Source of the DNA: Labilithrix sp.
GTDB taxonomy: Bacteria > Myxococcota_A > Polyangia > Polyangiales > Polyangiaceae
Assembly: GCA_019637155.1 (NCBI GenBank)
Contig: JAHBWE010000002.1
Coordinates: forward strand, 1 to 64,000
DNA: 64,000 nt
Direction: 5' to 3'
The notes under the pieces are model-generated. The model made no database searches, had not been told where the DNA came from, and saw nothing but the letters and a program-made list of their open reading frames with translations. Positions within the stretch are counted from its first letter, which is position 1, and each line of letters begins with the position of its first letter. The translations under genes were made by a program, and so were the position numbers. Below, in pieces: positions 24,673 through 34,500 of the stretch.

Positions 24673-27168
24673 ATGATGACGGCGAACCTCGCCATGATGA
24701 GCCCTGAGGTCGAAGCTGCGGCGGGGAGGTTTCGTGGGTTCTTTCAGGAGCTCGCGCGCACCTTCGTCGAGAGGGAGGACCTGCTCGCGCAGATCGCGCT
24801 CGCGCTCCTCGCGCGTGAGCACGTGCTGATGACCGGGCCGCCGGGGACGGCGAAGAGCGGGGTCGCGGCGGCGGTGCTCGGGCGCATCGTCGACGAGCGG
24901 ACCGGGAAGCCGAGCGTCTTCGCGCGGCAGTTCACGGAGAGCACCGTGCAGACGGACCTCGTCGGTCCGATCGACTTCAAGACGCTCATGCAGTCCGGGC
25001 GGACGGAGCACTTCACCGACGAAGGCATGCTCGGCGCGGTGCACGCCTTCCTCGACGAGGTGCTCGACGGGCGCGACATGCTGCTCCGCACCACCCTCAA
25101 CGTCCTGCAGGAGCGCGAGCTGAAGCAGGGCACGAAGACGACGGCGGGCCAGATCGAGTGCGCGTTGATGACGACGAACCGATACCTCGCGGAGGTGCTC
25201 GAGGGATCGCGCGAGACGCTGCTCGCCTTCGTCGATCGCATCGCGTTCGTGTCGTTCATCCCGAAGGGGTTCAGCGACGCAGAGAGCCTCGGCCGCGTCG
25301 TGCGCTCGCAGATCGGCGGCGCGCGGCGGCCGCTCACGTCGCTCCTGACGATCCAGGACCTCGACGTCCTCCAGGCGATCGCCGACCGCGTCGTCGTCGG
25401 CGACGAGCTGTGCGGGGCCCTCTGCACGCTGCTCGAGCACCTCGACGCCGACCTCGCCCAGGCCGCGAAGCACGATCCGACGTTCCTCGCGACGCGCTAC
25501 CTCTCGACCCGCACCGCGGTGCGGCTCGGCCGCATCCTCCGCGCGATCTGCGTCTACGACGCGATCATGAACGGCGCGACGCGCACGCTCGAGGCCGAGC
25601 ATCAGGACCTCGCGCTCCTCCGCCTCTCCGTCCTCCTCTCCGGTCCGAGCCACGGCTCGCTCGCGCGGCTGATCGAGCGGGAGTCCGATCCGCGCGAGCG
25701 GCGGCAGCTCTCGATCCTCCGCACCGAGCGCGAGATCTTCGATCGCGCCCTCGCGCGCTTGCCGAAGCCCGCCGCGAAGAAGAAGGAGCCGCGGAAGGAG
25801 AACAAGCTCGAGGCGAAGGTCGAGGAGGCGATCGCCGCGCCCGCGCCGGCGCCGCTGCTCGAGACCGCGGCCGAGCTCGCGAAGGTGAGCGACGCCGGCG
25901 GGCCCGGCGCGCAGCAGGCGCAGGCGCTCCTCGACACCACGCTCGGCCACCTCGCCGAGCGCGCGCTCCGCGCCGGCGCGACCGCGGGCGCGGGCCCGAG
26001 CAACGACGCGGGGGCGGTCGTGACGGAGCTCTCGACCCTCGCCGACGGGCTCGAGCAGGCGAGCGGCGCCACGCGTCCCGTCGCGCGCTGGCTCCGCGGC
26101 CGCGCGATCCGCATCCTCCTCGACAGCGCGTCGCTCATGGGCCACTCGCTCGATCGGCTCGAGGTGATCCTCGGGACGTGCGAGCGGCTCCGCGCGGCGG
26201 GCGCGGACCTCGACGCCGACCTCGCCGAGCGCGCGACGTCGCTCGCGGTCACGCGCGTCGAGGACGACCTCGTCGAGTCGTGTGACGCGGGCTTCCGCGA
26301 CGCCGTCGCCGACTCCCTGAAGCGGGTGGGGGACGAGGACCTCGGCGTCCTCCTGAAGGCGCTCGCGCCGGCGCTCGCGCAGATCGACACGATCGGCGCG
26401 CGCCTCGTCGCGCTCGGCGGCAAGCCGGACTCGCTCAAGACCAAGGTCATCGGCGCCCGCATCGAGCCGCTCGTGAAGGCCGCCTTCGCGCGCGTGAACA
26501 CGACCGACCGCGCCGCGCTCGTGGAGCAGGTCGGCCAGCTCGTCGACGCGCTGCACGCTTCGAACCTCCGCGCCGTCCTCCCGAAGACGACCGTGCTCCG
26601 CTTCGCGGTCGAGGCGCTCGTCCGCTCGGAGCAAGGGAAGGGGACCGTGCCGCCGTCGCCGGTGCGGGACTACGACGGCTACCGCGCGCTCCGCTCCTCC
26701 ATGCAGCGCGTGTCGCTCGCGTTCACGACGACGGAGCTCGCGCTCCGCACGTCGCCGGAGAAGCCCGCCCTCGCGCACACGCCCGACGCGCTCGTCTCGA
26801 GCATGAGCGACGTGATCGCCGCGCTCCCGGAGACGCTGCGGCAGGAGGTGGTGACGCTCGACCTCGCGCGCATCGATCGCGCGGTCGCGTTCGTCGAGAC
26901 GTGGTGGAGCCAGCTCTCCGCGCGGTCGGACCTCGCCGCGCTCGAGGCGAGCAAGTTCTTCGTCGTGACGCGCGAGGAGGGCGCGCTCCTCCGCTTCACG
27001 CTCGAGGCCCGCGTCATCGCCGACGTGTTCCCGGAGGCGGCCGAGCGGGTCGGCCCGATGCGCGCGCGGATCGAGGCCCTCGAGGCGGCGTCGAGCAAGG
27101 CGCTCGTCGATCTGCGCCGCGTCCGGGCCGACGCCGCGTGGGGCGAGATCCTGGGGCCGCGCTCCTGA
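24673..27168 (+). CDS. MoxR-type AAA+ ATPase with long C-terminal helical extension
   Basis: The protein has 831 residues. The AAA+ domain spans about residues 20-340: Walker A GPPGTAKS, Walker B AFLDEVLDG, sensor ALMTTNRY, and the MoxR lid helices. Residues about 340-831 are Ala/Arg/Leu-rich helices with a Lys/Glu linker at about 365-385. MoxR ATPases work with VWA-domain partners to remodel or insert metal into targets, and the gene 4 nt downstream encodes such a VWA protein. This pair is much longer than RavA/ViaA. Confidence 0.9.
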   Translation: MMTANLAMMSPEVEAAAGRFRGFFQELARTFVEREDLLAQIALALLAREHVLMTGPPGTAKSGVAAAVLGRIVDERTGKPSVFARQFTESTVQTDLVGPIDFKTLMQSGRTEHFTDEGMLGAVHAFLDEVLDGRDMLLRTTLNVLQERELKQGTKTTAGQIECALMTTNRYLAEVLEGSRETLLAFVDRIAFVSFIPKGFSDAESLGRVVRSQIGGARRPLTSLLTIQDLDVLQAIADRVVVGDELCGALCTLLEHLDADLAQAAKHDPTFLATRYLSTRTAVRLGRILRAICVYDAIMNGATRTLEAEHQDLALLRLSVLLSGPSHGSLARLIERESDPRERRQLSILRTEREIFDRALARLPKPAAKKKEPRKENKLEAKVEEAIAAPAPAPLLETAAELAKVSDAGGPGAQQAQALLDTTLGHLAERALRAGATAGAGPSNDAGAVVTELSTLADGLEQASGATRPVARWLRGRAIRILLDSASLMGHSLDRLEVILGTCERLRAAGADLDADLAERATSLAVTRVEDDLVESCDAGFRDAVADSLKRVGDEDLGVLLKALAPALAQIDTIGARLVALGGKPDSLKTKVIGARIEPLVKAAFARVNTTDRAALVEQVGQLVDALHASNLRAVLPKTTVLRFAVEALVRSEQGKGTVPPSPVRDYDGYRALRSSMQRVSLAFTTTELALRTSPEKPALAHTPDALVSSMSDVIAALPETLRQEVVTLDLARIDRAVAFVETWWSQLSARSDLAALEASKFFVVTREEGALLRFTLEARVIADVFPEAAERVGPMRARIEALEAASSKALVDLRRVRADAAWGEILGPRS

Positions 27169-27172
27169 CGTC

Positions 27173-29611
27173 ATGAACGAGACGGCCGACCGCCTCGATC
27201 GGATCCTCAAGGGCCCCGCCGCGATCGAGGCGCAGACGTTGTTCCGCATCGTGCGGCCCGTCCTCGCGTTGGCGGGATGGCGCGCGAAGCTCGAGAGCAA
27301 GGCGACGCTGGAGCTCGTGGCGCTCCTCCGCGACGAGACGCGAGACTGGAACGACATCGCGGCGAAGCTCCCCCACGCGGAGAAGGAGCTCGAGGCGAAC
27401 GTGTCGATGCTCGAGCGCGTCACGATCGTCAAGAAGGAGGCGCCGATCGCGCACGTGCTCTGGCTCCGCCGCGTCGTCGGCGTGCTCGCCCTCACGCGCG
27501 AGGCGGTCACGGCGGAGGACCGCGACGCCGACGTCGTCTACGAGGCGCTGCGGACCGATCCGAGCGTGGTGCTCCCGCCGCTCGCGCCGCTCAGGATCGA
27601 GCGGCCCTCGAAGGAGGAGGACGGCGAGGACCACCGGCTCGTCGACCTCGAGCTCGCCACGATCGATCACCTCATGACCGCCGCCCGCGCGGAGAGCTTG
27701 ATGCTGGGGCGGCGGCGGAGGCTCCTCGTCGCGGCGCGGCAGCGGCTCCTCGAGGCCGCGGCCGCGCTGCCGCTCGAGCGCGGCGGCGTCGGGATGCGCG
27801 CGCGCTGGCTCGCGCAGGAGATCACGCGGATCGATCGGCTCCAGGGCGCGGGCGTCGATCCCGAGGTCTCGCTCGTCCACCAGGCGCGGCAGGCGCTCAC
27901 GCGGCGGAAGACGGATCTCCTCTACGGCTGCCTCGGCGCGCTGGAGGCGAACGGCGACCGCGAGCTCTCGATCCGCGCGGGGCGCGCGCTCCGCCGCATC
28001 GGCGGGGACGCGCACGCGGCCTCGGCGGAGCAGTCGACGAACGAGCTGCTCGGATCCACCGTCGCGCTCGTCGCGGAGGCGATCGCGGAGGCGCGCTCCG
28101 ACGCCGAGACGACGATCGCGGTCGCGGAGGCGGAGTCCGATCGCGAGCAGGCGCGGTGGCTCCTCACCGCCATCCCCGCCGACGCCGGCGCCGCGATCGC
28201 GCGCGCGGCGATCGCGGCGGACGGCTTCTTCGAGGTCGGCGGCACGCTCGCGCCGGTGCGCGTCGTCGAAGAGACGACGGTGCCGCGCGTCGTGAAGCAC
28301 CCGACGCGCGACATGATCCTGCAGACGGCGGAGGACGTGAACGACCTGCGGGACGCGCTCGTCGGCGATCCGCGCACGATCCTCCTCGACCTCGCGATCG
28401 GGCGCCTCTTCGCGCGCCGCTACGTGCGCGACGAGCCGGCGCGCCGCTCGCGGGTGGTGCTCCACGGCGAGGTCCGCGTCTACGTGCTCGACGGCTCGAC
28501 CTCGATGTGGGGCACCCGCGCGCGCGTGCGGGACGCGATCCTCGTCGCGGAGCTCACCACCTTGATGCGGCGGCTCGAGACGCCGCGCAACGTGCGGTGC
28601 ACGCTCTTTTATCGCTATTTCAACACGAAGCTCGGGCCGGTTCATCGGGTGCAGACGATCGCGGAGGCGAAAGATGCCATTCGCCAAGTGGTCAGCGCGA
28701 ACCGCGAGGGCGGGACCAACATCCAACTAGCGCTCGCGTCGTCGATCGCGCAGATCGCGGAGGCGCGGGCGGGCGATCCGGACCTCGCGCGCGCCCAGAT
28801 CGTCCTCATCACCGACGGCGAGGCGCCGGTCGACGAGGCCGCGCTCGTCGCCGCGCGCGACGCGATCGTGGGGCTGCCGATCGGCGTCAGCGTCATCGCG
28901 ATCGGCGAGGAGAACCCGGCGCTGCGCGGCCTCGTCGCCCGGCAGCGCGCGAAGGGCGAGGCCGCCTTCTACCACTTCATCGAGCAGGCCGACTGCGAGG
29001 CGATCGTCGCGGGTGAGGTCCTCGGCGACGCGGTGCACGCGCCGGAGACGTGGGCGCGCCTCGCGGCGGATCCGCGCGCCCTCGACGACGAGCTCGGCGG
29101 CCTCGTCGAGGAGCTCGAGCAGATCGATCGGCGGCGCGATCACGAGGCGCTCGAGCGGCTCGACGAGGAGGCGCGGGCGCGCGTCGAGGTCGGGCTCGAG
29201 CACGAGGCCCTCTGCCAGGGCGAGCGCGCGCGGTTCGAGGCGCTGCGGAAGGACCGCGTCGCCCTCGAGGCCCGCTTCGCGCGATGGTTCCCGCCGCCGG
29301 CCCCCGGCACGCCCGCGCGCGTGGACGATCCCGCGCTGCCCGCGCCCGGGACGCCGGAGCGCGACGACATCGACGCGGTCGTCTGCGCGCTCGCCTCCGT
29401 CGCCGAGGTGGTGGCGCTGCTCGGCGGGAGCACCCTCACGCGGCGGGCCGACGCGATCGACCTCATCGAGCGCATCCTCCCCGACGCCCGCCTCACGCCG
29501 GCGTCGTACCGCGCGGTCCTCCGGAATTTTCCAGTGCCAATAACCTCGTCCTTACGCGCACTTCACGACGCGGTAGTGTCACCCGGCGATCCTCGCTTGG
29601 GGGATCGATGA
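27173..29611 (+). CDS. VWA-domain protein, partner of the MoxR ATPase
   Basis: The protein has 812 residues. The first 430 are helical. The VWA domain lies at about 438-620, with a complete metal-ion-dependent adhesion site: DGSTSMW, the Thr in GGTNIQLA, and the Asp in LITDGEAP. The last 170 residues are charged helices and Pro-rich turns. No signal peptide, so it is cytoplasmic like CoxE/ViaA-type partners. It starts 4 nt after the AAA gene. Codon bias relaxes around 28600-28730, over the metal-site region. Confidence 0.9.
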   Translation: MNETADRLDRILKGPAAIEAQTLFRIVRPVLALAGWRAKLESKATLELVALLRDETRDWNDIAAKLPHAEKELEANVSMLERVTIVKKEAPIAHVLWLRRVVGVLALTREAVTAEDRDADVVYEALRTDPSVVLPPLAPLRIERPSKEEDGEDHRLVDLELATIDHLMTAARAESLMLGRRRRLLVAARQRLLEAAAALPLERGGVGMRARWLAQEITRIDRLQGAGVDPEVSLVHQARQALTRRKTDLLYGCLGALEANGDRELSIRAGRALRRIGGDAHAASAEQSTNELLGSTVALVAEAIAEARSDAETTIAVAEAESDREQARWLLTAIPADAGAAIARAAIAADGFFEVGGTLAPVRVVEETTVPRVVKHPTRDMILQTAEDVNDLRDALVGDPRTILLDLAIGRLFARRYVRDEPARRSRVVLHGEVRVYVLDGSTSMWGTRARVRDAILVAELTTLMRRLETPRNVRCTLFYRYFNTKLGPVHRVQTIAEAKDAIRQVVSANREGGTNIQLALASSIAQIAEARAGDPDLARAQIVLITDGEAPVDEAALVAARDAIVGLPIGVSVIAIGEENPALRGLVARQRAKGEAAFYHFIEQADCEAIVAGEVLGDAVHAPETWARLAADPRALDDELGGLVEELEQIDRRRDHEALERLDEEARARVEVGLEHEALCQGERARFEALRKDRVALEARFARWFPPPAPGTPARVDDPALPAPGTPERDDIDAVVCALASVAEVVALLGGSTLTRRADAIDLIERILPDARLTPASYRAVLRNFPVPITSSLRALHDAVVSPGDPRLGDR

Positions 29612-29716
29612 CCCTGTTGTGGGGCTCGCAACACGCGGTTTCTCGGAGTTTCAGACGGTGCGAGATGTGCGCTTTCGCCGATCCGCGTCGGCACACGGAC
29701 TGCAACGTTGGTTGGT

Positions 29717-30034
29717 ATGCGCCTCATCGTCCTCTCCCTCGCGGCGGCACTCGGGCTCGGCATCGGCAGCATCTCGGCCGTCGCTGCTGCAGGGCACCAC
29801 AAGGCCGCGCCGCCGGTGAGCCAGTACGACGTCGCGTCCACGAACGTGGACCTCGCGCAGACGAAGCTCCGGAGCGGCGACGTCGCGAGCGCGCGCGTGC
29901 ACCTCGAGGCGGCGAAGGCGAGCACCGCCGCGTGCGACGCCGACGCCACGTGCAAGGCCCGCGTCGATCACTTCAACCTCCACGCCCGCCTCGAGCAGAC
30001 CGCCCGCCGCGTCGCGCTCTGGGAGAAGAAGTAA
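29717..30034 (+). CDS. Small secreted alpha-helical protein
   Basis: The protein has 105 residues. Signal peptide to about residue 25 (LSLAAALGLGIGSISAVAAAG), then a mostly helical domain with two Cys (AACDADATCKA). A TTG three codons upstream is possible but the ATG gives a clean signal. No domain is recognised. It lies downstream of the MoxR-VWA pair by 105 bp and converges on the zinc peptidase. Confidence 0.65.
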   Translation: MRLIVLSLAAALGLGIGSISAVAAAGHHKAAPPVSQYDVASTNVDLAQTKLRSGDVASARVHLEAAKASTAACDADATCKARVDHFNLHARLEQTARRVALWEKK

Positions 30035-30037
30035 CGC

Positions 30038-31105
30038 TCAGCCAGCCGCGAAGCGCGTCGAGCGCGCGGCGATCGTAGTGTGGACGAAGTGGAGCTTCTT
30101 CGTCGCGGTGTCCGACAGCACGAAGGGGTAGGCGTCGTCGTTGCCGAGGCCGCGGTTCAGGTTGTTGAGGACGTACGTGATCGTCGCCCAGCTCGAGATG
30201 AGCTTCTCGAAGCTCACGTCGGCGTCACCGACCGGGTTGGGCACCTCGAGGAGGGTGGGCTCGTCGTGGCGCGGCGGCTCGATCGAGACGCCGCACGCGG
30301 AGGCGGTCTCGAGCGTGTCGACCATGTGGAGGTAGTGGGCCCAGGTCTCGGCCCAGTCCTCCCACGGGTGCATCGCCGCGTACGAGCTCACGTACTCGTC
30401 TTGCCAATTCGGCGGCGGGCCCTGGCCGTAATTGCGTTTCAGCGCGTCCTGGTAGTCGGCGCGCTCGTCCCCGAAGAGCACGCGGAACGAGCCGATCGCG
30501 GGCGACGTGGAGATGAGGCGCTCCCAGTAATAATGGCCTGACTCGTGGCGGAAGTGCCCGAGCAAAGTCCGATAAGGCTCCTGCATTTCGATTCGCGTCT
30601 TCACGCGATGAGCGTCGTCGGCTTCTTGGATGTTCACGGTGATGACGCCCTCGGCGTGGCCCGTCAGCGCCTCTTCCATGAAATCGAACTGGAGCCCGTG
30701 CTCGGGGTCCTCGTGCCGGCCGCGGTAGGGGAGGCCGAGCCGATCGAACGTGTAGAGGAGCCGCCGCTTCGCGACCTCGAGCTTGTACCAGAGCCGATCG
30801 TTGCCGGCCTTGCCGAGGTTCGGGATCGTCTTCGTGAGCCGGCACGAACGGCAGAGCGCCTCCGGATCGTCCTCCCGCACGACCCAGTTGCAGACGTTGT
30901 ACTTTACATAGTTATCGCAGAGGCGGTACGTCCGCCCCGTCCGCTCGGAGCGCCAGCGGTTCTGGCCCTCCGCGCCGGCGGGACGCTCGAGCGAGACGAG
31001 GAGCCCCTCCTCCGGCAGGTAGCCGAGCGCGCGCCCGCACGGGACGCAGACCGAGTTCTCGAAGAACAGGAGCTGCGCGCAGTGTGTGCAATGGAAGACC
31101 TTCAT
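30038..31105 (-). CDS. Putative zinc-binding metallopeptidase with N-terminal zinc ribbon
   Basis: The protein has 355 residues. It begins MKVFHCTHCAQLLFFENSVC, a zinc-ribbon signature, with further Cys pairs at CDNYVKYNVC and CRSC. The peptidase motif HESGHYYWE is at about residue 185, followed by EDWAETWAHYLHMVDT, a likely third zinc ligand region. This is the DUF2248-type putative metallopeptidase that often neighbours transglutaminase / alpha-E / ATP-grasp operons, as here. It is divergent from that operon across 34 bp. MKVFHC is preferred over the longer reading from 31147. Confidence 0.85.
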   Translation of the reverse strand: MKVFHCTHCAQLLFFENSVCVPCGRALGYLPEEGLLVSLERPAGAEGQNRWRSERTGRTYRLCDNYVKYNVCNWVVREDDPEALCRSCRLTKTIPNLGKAGNDRLWYKLEVAKRRLLYTFDRLGLPYRGRHEDPEHGLQFDFMEEALTGHAEGVITVNIQEADDAHRVKTRIEMQEPYRTLLGHFRHESGHYYWERLISTSPAIGSFRVLFGDERADYQDALKRNYGQGPPPNWQDEYVSSYAAMHPWEDWAETWAHYLHMVDTLETASACGVSIEPPRHDEPTLLEVPNPVGDADVSFEKLISSWATITYVLNNLNRGLGNDDAYPFVLSDTATKKLHFVHTTIAARSTRFAAG

Positions 31106-31117
31106 CGAGGGGAGAAC

Positions 31118-31130
31118 CAAGGTAGCCTTG
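31118..31130. promoter_or_regulatory. Inverted repeat in a 34-bp divergent gap
   Basis: CAAGG-TAG-CCTTG is a perfect inverted repeat centred between the divergent zinc peptidase and transglutaminase genes, a candidate shared operator. Such short repeats occur by chance, so this is tentative. Confidence 0.3.
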
Positions 31131-31139
31131 CGATGCTCG

Positions 31140-34100
31140 ATGTCCATTCACGTCGCCCTGCATCATCGAACCTCGTATCGCTACGATCGATCGGTCTCCC
31201 TGGGGCCGCAGAGCGTGCGGCTTCGACCCGCACCCCATTGCCGGACGAAGGTCCTCGCGTACTCGCTGAAGGTCACGCCCGCGAAGCACTTCATCAACTG
31301 GCAGCAGGACCCGCAGTCGAACTACATCGCGCGCCTCGTCTTCCCCGAGAAGACGACCGCGCTCGAGATCGAGGTCGACCTCGTCGCCGAGATGGCGGCG
31401 TACAACCCGTTCGACTTCTTCGTCGAGCCCTACGCCGAGAAATGGCCGTTCGAGTACGACCCGCAGCTGAAGGTCGACCTCGCGCCGTACCTCCGCGTCG
31501 GCGAGAGCACGCCGCTCCTCGCCGAGCTCGTCGCGTCCGTGTCGCGCGAGCCGCGCACGCTCATCGACGTGCTCGTCGAGCTGAACCAGCGCCTCTGCAA
31601 CACGATCAAATACCTCGTCCGCCTCGAGCCCGGCCTCCAGACGCCGGAGGAGACGCTCGCGAAGAGGTCGGGGAGCTGCCGCGACACGGGCTGGCTCCTC
31701 GTCCAGGTCTTCCGCCGCCTCGGCCTCGCCGCGCGCTTCGCCTCGGGCTACCTCATCCAGCTCGTCGCCGACACGAAGCCGCTCGAGGGGCCCGAAGGAC
31801 CGAGCTCCGACTTCTGCGATCTCCACGCGTGGTGCGAGGTCTACGTCCCGGGCGCGGGTTGGATCGGGCTCGACCCGACCTCGGGCCTCCTCGCCGGCGA
31901 GGGTCACTTGCCGCTCGCGTGCAGCGCGGAGCCCTCGCTCGCGGCGCCGATCAGCGGCGCGCTCGAGGCGTGCGAGACGACCTTCACCCACGAGATGAGC
32001 GTCACGCGCGTGCGCGAGGAGCCGCGCGTCACGAAGCCGTACACGGAGGAGGCGTGGGGGGCGATCGCGGAGCTGGGGCGGAGCGTCGACGCCGCCCTCG
32101 GCGCCGGCGACGTCCGGCTCACGATGGGCGGCGAGCCCACGTTCGTGAGCGCCGACGACTTCGAGGGCGCGGAGTGGAACACCGCCGCGCTCGGGCCGAC
32201 GAAGAAGAAGCTCGCGGCGGAGCTCTTTCATCGCCTCCGCGACGAATATGGGCCGAGCGGATTGGTCCATTTCGGACAAGGCAAATGGTATCCGGGCGAG
32301 CCGCTCCCGCGCTGGTCGCTCGACCTCTACTGGCGAAACGACGGAGAGCCGCTCTGGTCCGATCGCGCGCTCATCGCGGACGAGACGAAGCCGGACACCC
32401 AAGTGGCCAGTCCGGCCAACGCCGAAAAGCTCCTTCGCTCCGTCGCGAAGAACCTCGGGCTCGACCCCAAGTTCGTATTTCCCGCCTACGAAGACGCCTA
32501 TTATTACGCGTGGCGCGAGCGCCGACTCCCGATCAACGTCGACCCCGCCGCCTCGAAGCTCACCGATCCGCTCGAGCGCGAGCGGCTGCGCCGCCTCTTC
32601 ACCGAGGGGCTGGAGGAGGCGAGCGGGGCGGTGCTGCCGGTCGGCAAGGACCCGCTCGAGGCCGCCGCCGCGAAGGCCGCGCGCGCGAAGGGGGGGGCCG
32701 GCGAGGCCGCGCGCTGGCGCACCTCGCGCTGGCACTTCCGCGGCGAGCACTGCTTCCTCGCCCCGGGCGACTCGCCGCTCGGCCTCCGCCTCCCGCTCGA
32801 CGCGACGCCCTGGATCGATCCGAAGGACCTCGTGCCGCCGAGCCCGAAGGATCCGAGCGACGAGGCGGAGCCGCTCGCCGAGCGCGCGAAGAAGCCCGGC
32901 GTGGCGGACGAGCGCGCGCCGGAGGCGGGCAAGTCGGCGCCGTGGGTCCTGAAGACCGCGATGTGCGTCGAGCCGCGCGACGGCGTCCTCCGCGTGTTCA
33001 TGCCGCCGCTCGAGGCGCTCGACGACTGGGTCGAACTCGTCGGCGCGATCGAGGCCGCGGCGAAGGAGCACGCGCTGCCGATCCTCTTCGAGGGCTATCC
33101 GCCGCCGCGCGACGAGCGCCTCGGCCGGCTGAGCGTGACGCCGGACCCGGGCGTCATCGAGGTGAACATCCACCCCTCCGGCTCGTGGGACGAGCTCGTT
33201 CACCGCACGACGCACCTCTACGAGGCCGCGCGCCAGACGCGCCTCGCGGCGGAGAAGTTCATGATCGACGGGCGGCACGCCGGGACCGGGGGCGGCAACC
33301 ACGTCGTCCTCGGCGGCGCGACGCCGAACGACTCCCCGTTCCTGCGGCGCCCCGATCTGCTTCGCAGCATGGTGGCTTATTTCCACCAGCACCCGTCGCT
33401 CTCGTTCCTCTTCAGCGGGATGTTCATCGGGCCGACGTCGCAGTCGCCGCGGATCGACGAGGCGCGGAACGACTCCCTCTTCGAAATCGAAATAGCTTTT
33501 GCGGAGCTCGACCGCCGCGCGGCGAAAGGCGAAGACGTCCCGCCCTGGCTCGTCGATCGCCTCTTCCGCGATCTCCTCGTCGACCTGACCGGCAACACCC
33601 ATCGCGCCGAGTTCTGCATCGACAAGCTGTACTCCCCCGACGGCGCCACCGGGCGCCTCGGCCTCGTGGAGCTCCGCGCGCTCGAGATGCCCCCGCACCC
33701 GCGGATGAGCCTCGTCCAGCAGCTCCTCCTCCGCGCGCTCCTCGCCACGTTCTGGAAGGAGCCGTTCGCGCCCGCGCGCCTCACGCGCTGGGGCACCGAG
33801 CTCCACGATCGCTTCATGCTCCCGTTCTGGGTCTGGCAGGACTTCGAGGACGTCATCGCCGATCTCCGGCGCGCCGGCTTCGCCTTCGACGCGACCTGGT
33901 TCGCGCCGCACTTCGAGTTCCGCTTCCCGCTCATCGGCGCGATCGAGACGCGCGCGATGAAGCTCACGCTCCGCTCCGCGCTCGAGCCGTGGCACGTGAT
34001 GGGGGAGGACGCGTCCGCCGGCGGCACCGCGCGCTACGTCGACTCGTCGCTCGAGCGGGTGGAGGCGCGCGTGACGGGGTGGAACCCGGAGCGCTTCGTG

Positions 34101-34478
34101 CTCACCTGCAACGGTGTGGAGGTCCCGCTTCAGCCGACGGGGAAGGCGGGCGACCTCGTCGCCGGCGTCCGCTTCCGCGCGTGGCAGCCGCCGCGCTGCC
34201 TCCATCCCCACATCGCCGTGCACGCGCCGCTCGTCTTCGACGTCGTCGATCGATGGAACGAGCGGAGCCTCGGCGGGTGCGAGTACCACGTCGCGCACCC
34301 CGGCGGCCGGAGCCACGAGACCCGCCCCGTCAACGCGCTCGAGGCCGAGGGCCGGCGGCGCGCGCGCTTCTTCGAGACCGGTCACACGCCGCGCCAGCGG
34401 ATCGTGACGCAGGCCGCCCCGCCTTCTCCGGAGTTTCCCTTCACGCTGGATCTCCGCCGCGCGGCGCCGTCGAGGTAG
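31140..34478 (+). CDS. Large transglutaminase-like protein with DUF2126 domain
   Basis: The protein has 1112 residues. Residues about 1-90 are the bacterial transglutaminase N-terminal beta domain (ALHHRTSYRYDRSVSLGPQ). The core follows, with Cys at about 179 (SGSCRDTGWLL), His at about 229 (DLHAWCEVY) and Asp at about 244 (GLDPTSGL). From about residue 300 a DUF2126 region begins LTMGGEPTFVS. No signal peptide. The family is predicted to act with a circularly permuted ATP-grasp and alpha-E protein on peptides. First gene of a three-gene run, 22 bp before the next. Confidence 0.9.
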   Translation: MSIHVALHHRTSYRYDRSVSLGPQSVRLRPAPHCRTKVLAYSLKVTPAKHFINWQQDPQSNYIARLVFPEKTTALEIEVDLVAEMAAYNPFDFFVEPYAEKWPFEYDPQLKVDLAPYLRVGESTPLLAELVASVSREPRTLIDVLVELNQRLCNTIKYLVRLEPGLQTPEETLAKRSGSCRDTGWLLVQVFRRLGLAARFASGYLIQLVADTKPLEGPEGPSSDFCDLHAWCEVYVPGAGWIGLDPTSGLLAGEGHLPLACSAEPSLAAPISGALEACETTFTHEMSVTRVREEPRVTKPYTEEAWGAIAELGRSVDAALGAGDVRLTMGGEPTFVSADDFEGAEWNTAALGPTKKKLAAELFHRLRDEYGPSGLVHFGQGKWYPGEPLPRWSLDLYWRNDGEPLWSDRALIADETKPDTQVASPANAEKLLRSVAKNLGLDPKFVFPAYEDAYYYAWRERRLPINVDPAASKLTDPLERERLRRLFTEGLEEASGAVLPVGKDPLEAAAAKAARAKGGAGEAARWRTSRWHFRGEHCFLAPGDSPLGLRLPLDATPWIDPKDLVPPSPKDPSDEAEPLAERAKKPGVADERAPEAGKSAPWVLKTAMCVEPRDGVLRVFMPPLEALDDWVELVGAIEAAAKEHALPILFEGYPPPRDERLGRLSVTPDPGVIEVNIHPSGSWDELVHRTTHLYEAARQTRLAAEKFMIDGRHAGTGGGNHVVLGGATPNDSPFLRRPDLLRSMVAYFHQHPSLSFLFSGMFIGPTSQSPRIDEARNDSLFEIEIAFAELDRRAAKGEDVPPWLVDRLFRDLLVDLTGNTHRAEFCIDKLYSPDGATGRLGLVELRALEMPPHPRMSLVQQLLLRALLATFWKEPFAPARLTRWGTELHDRFMLPFWVWQDFEDVIADLRRAGFAFDATWFAPHFEFRFPLIGAIETRAMKLTLRSALEPWHVMGEDASAGGTARYVDSSLERVEARVTGWNPERFVLTCNGVEVPLQPTGKAGDLVAGVRFRAWQPPRCLHPHIAVHAPLVFDVVDRWNERSLGGCEYHVAHPGGRSHETRPVNALEAEGRRRARFFETGHTPRQRIVTQAAPPSPEFPFTLDLRRAAPSR

Positions 34479-34500
34479 TAGACTCGGCCTCTCTCCATCC

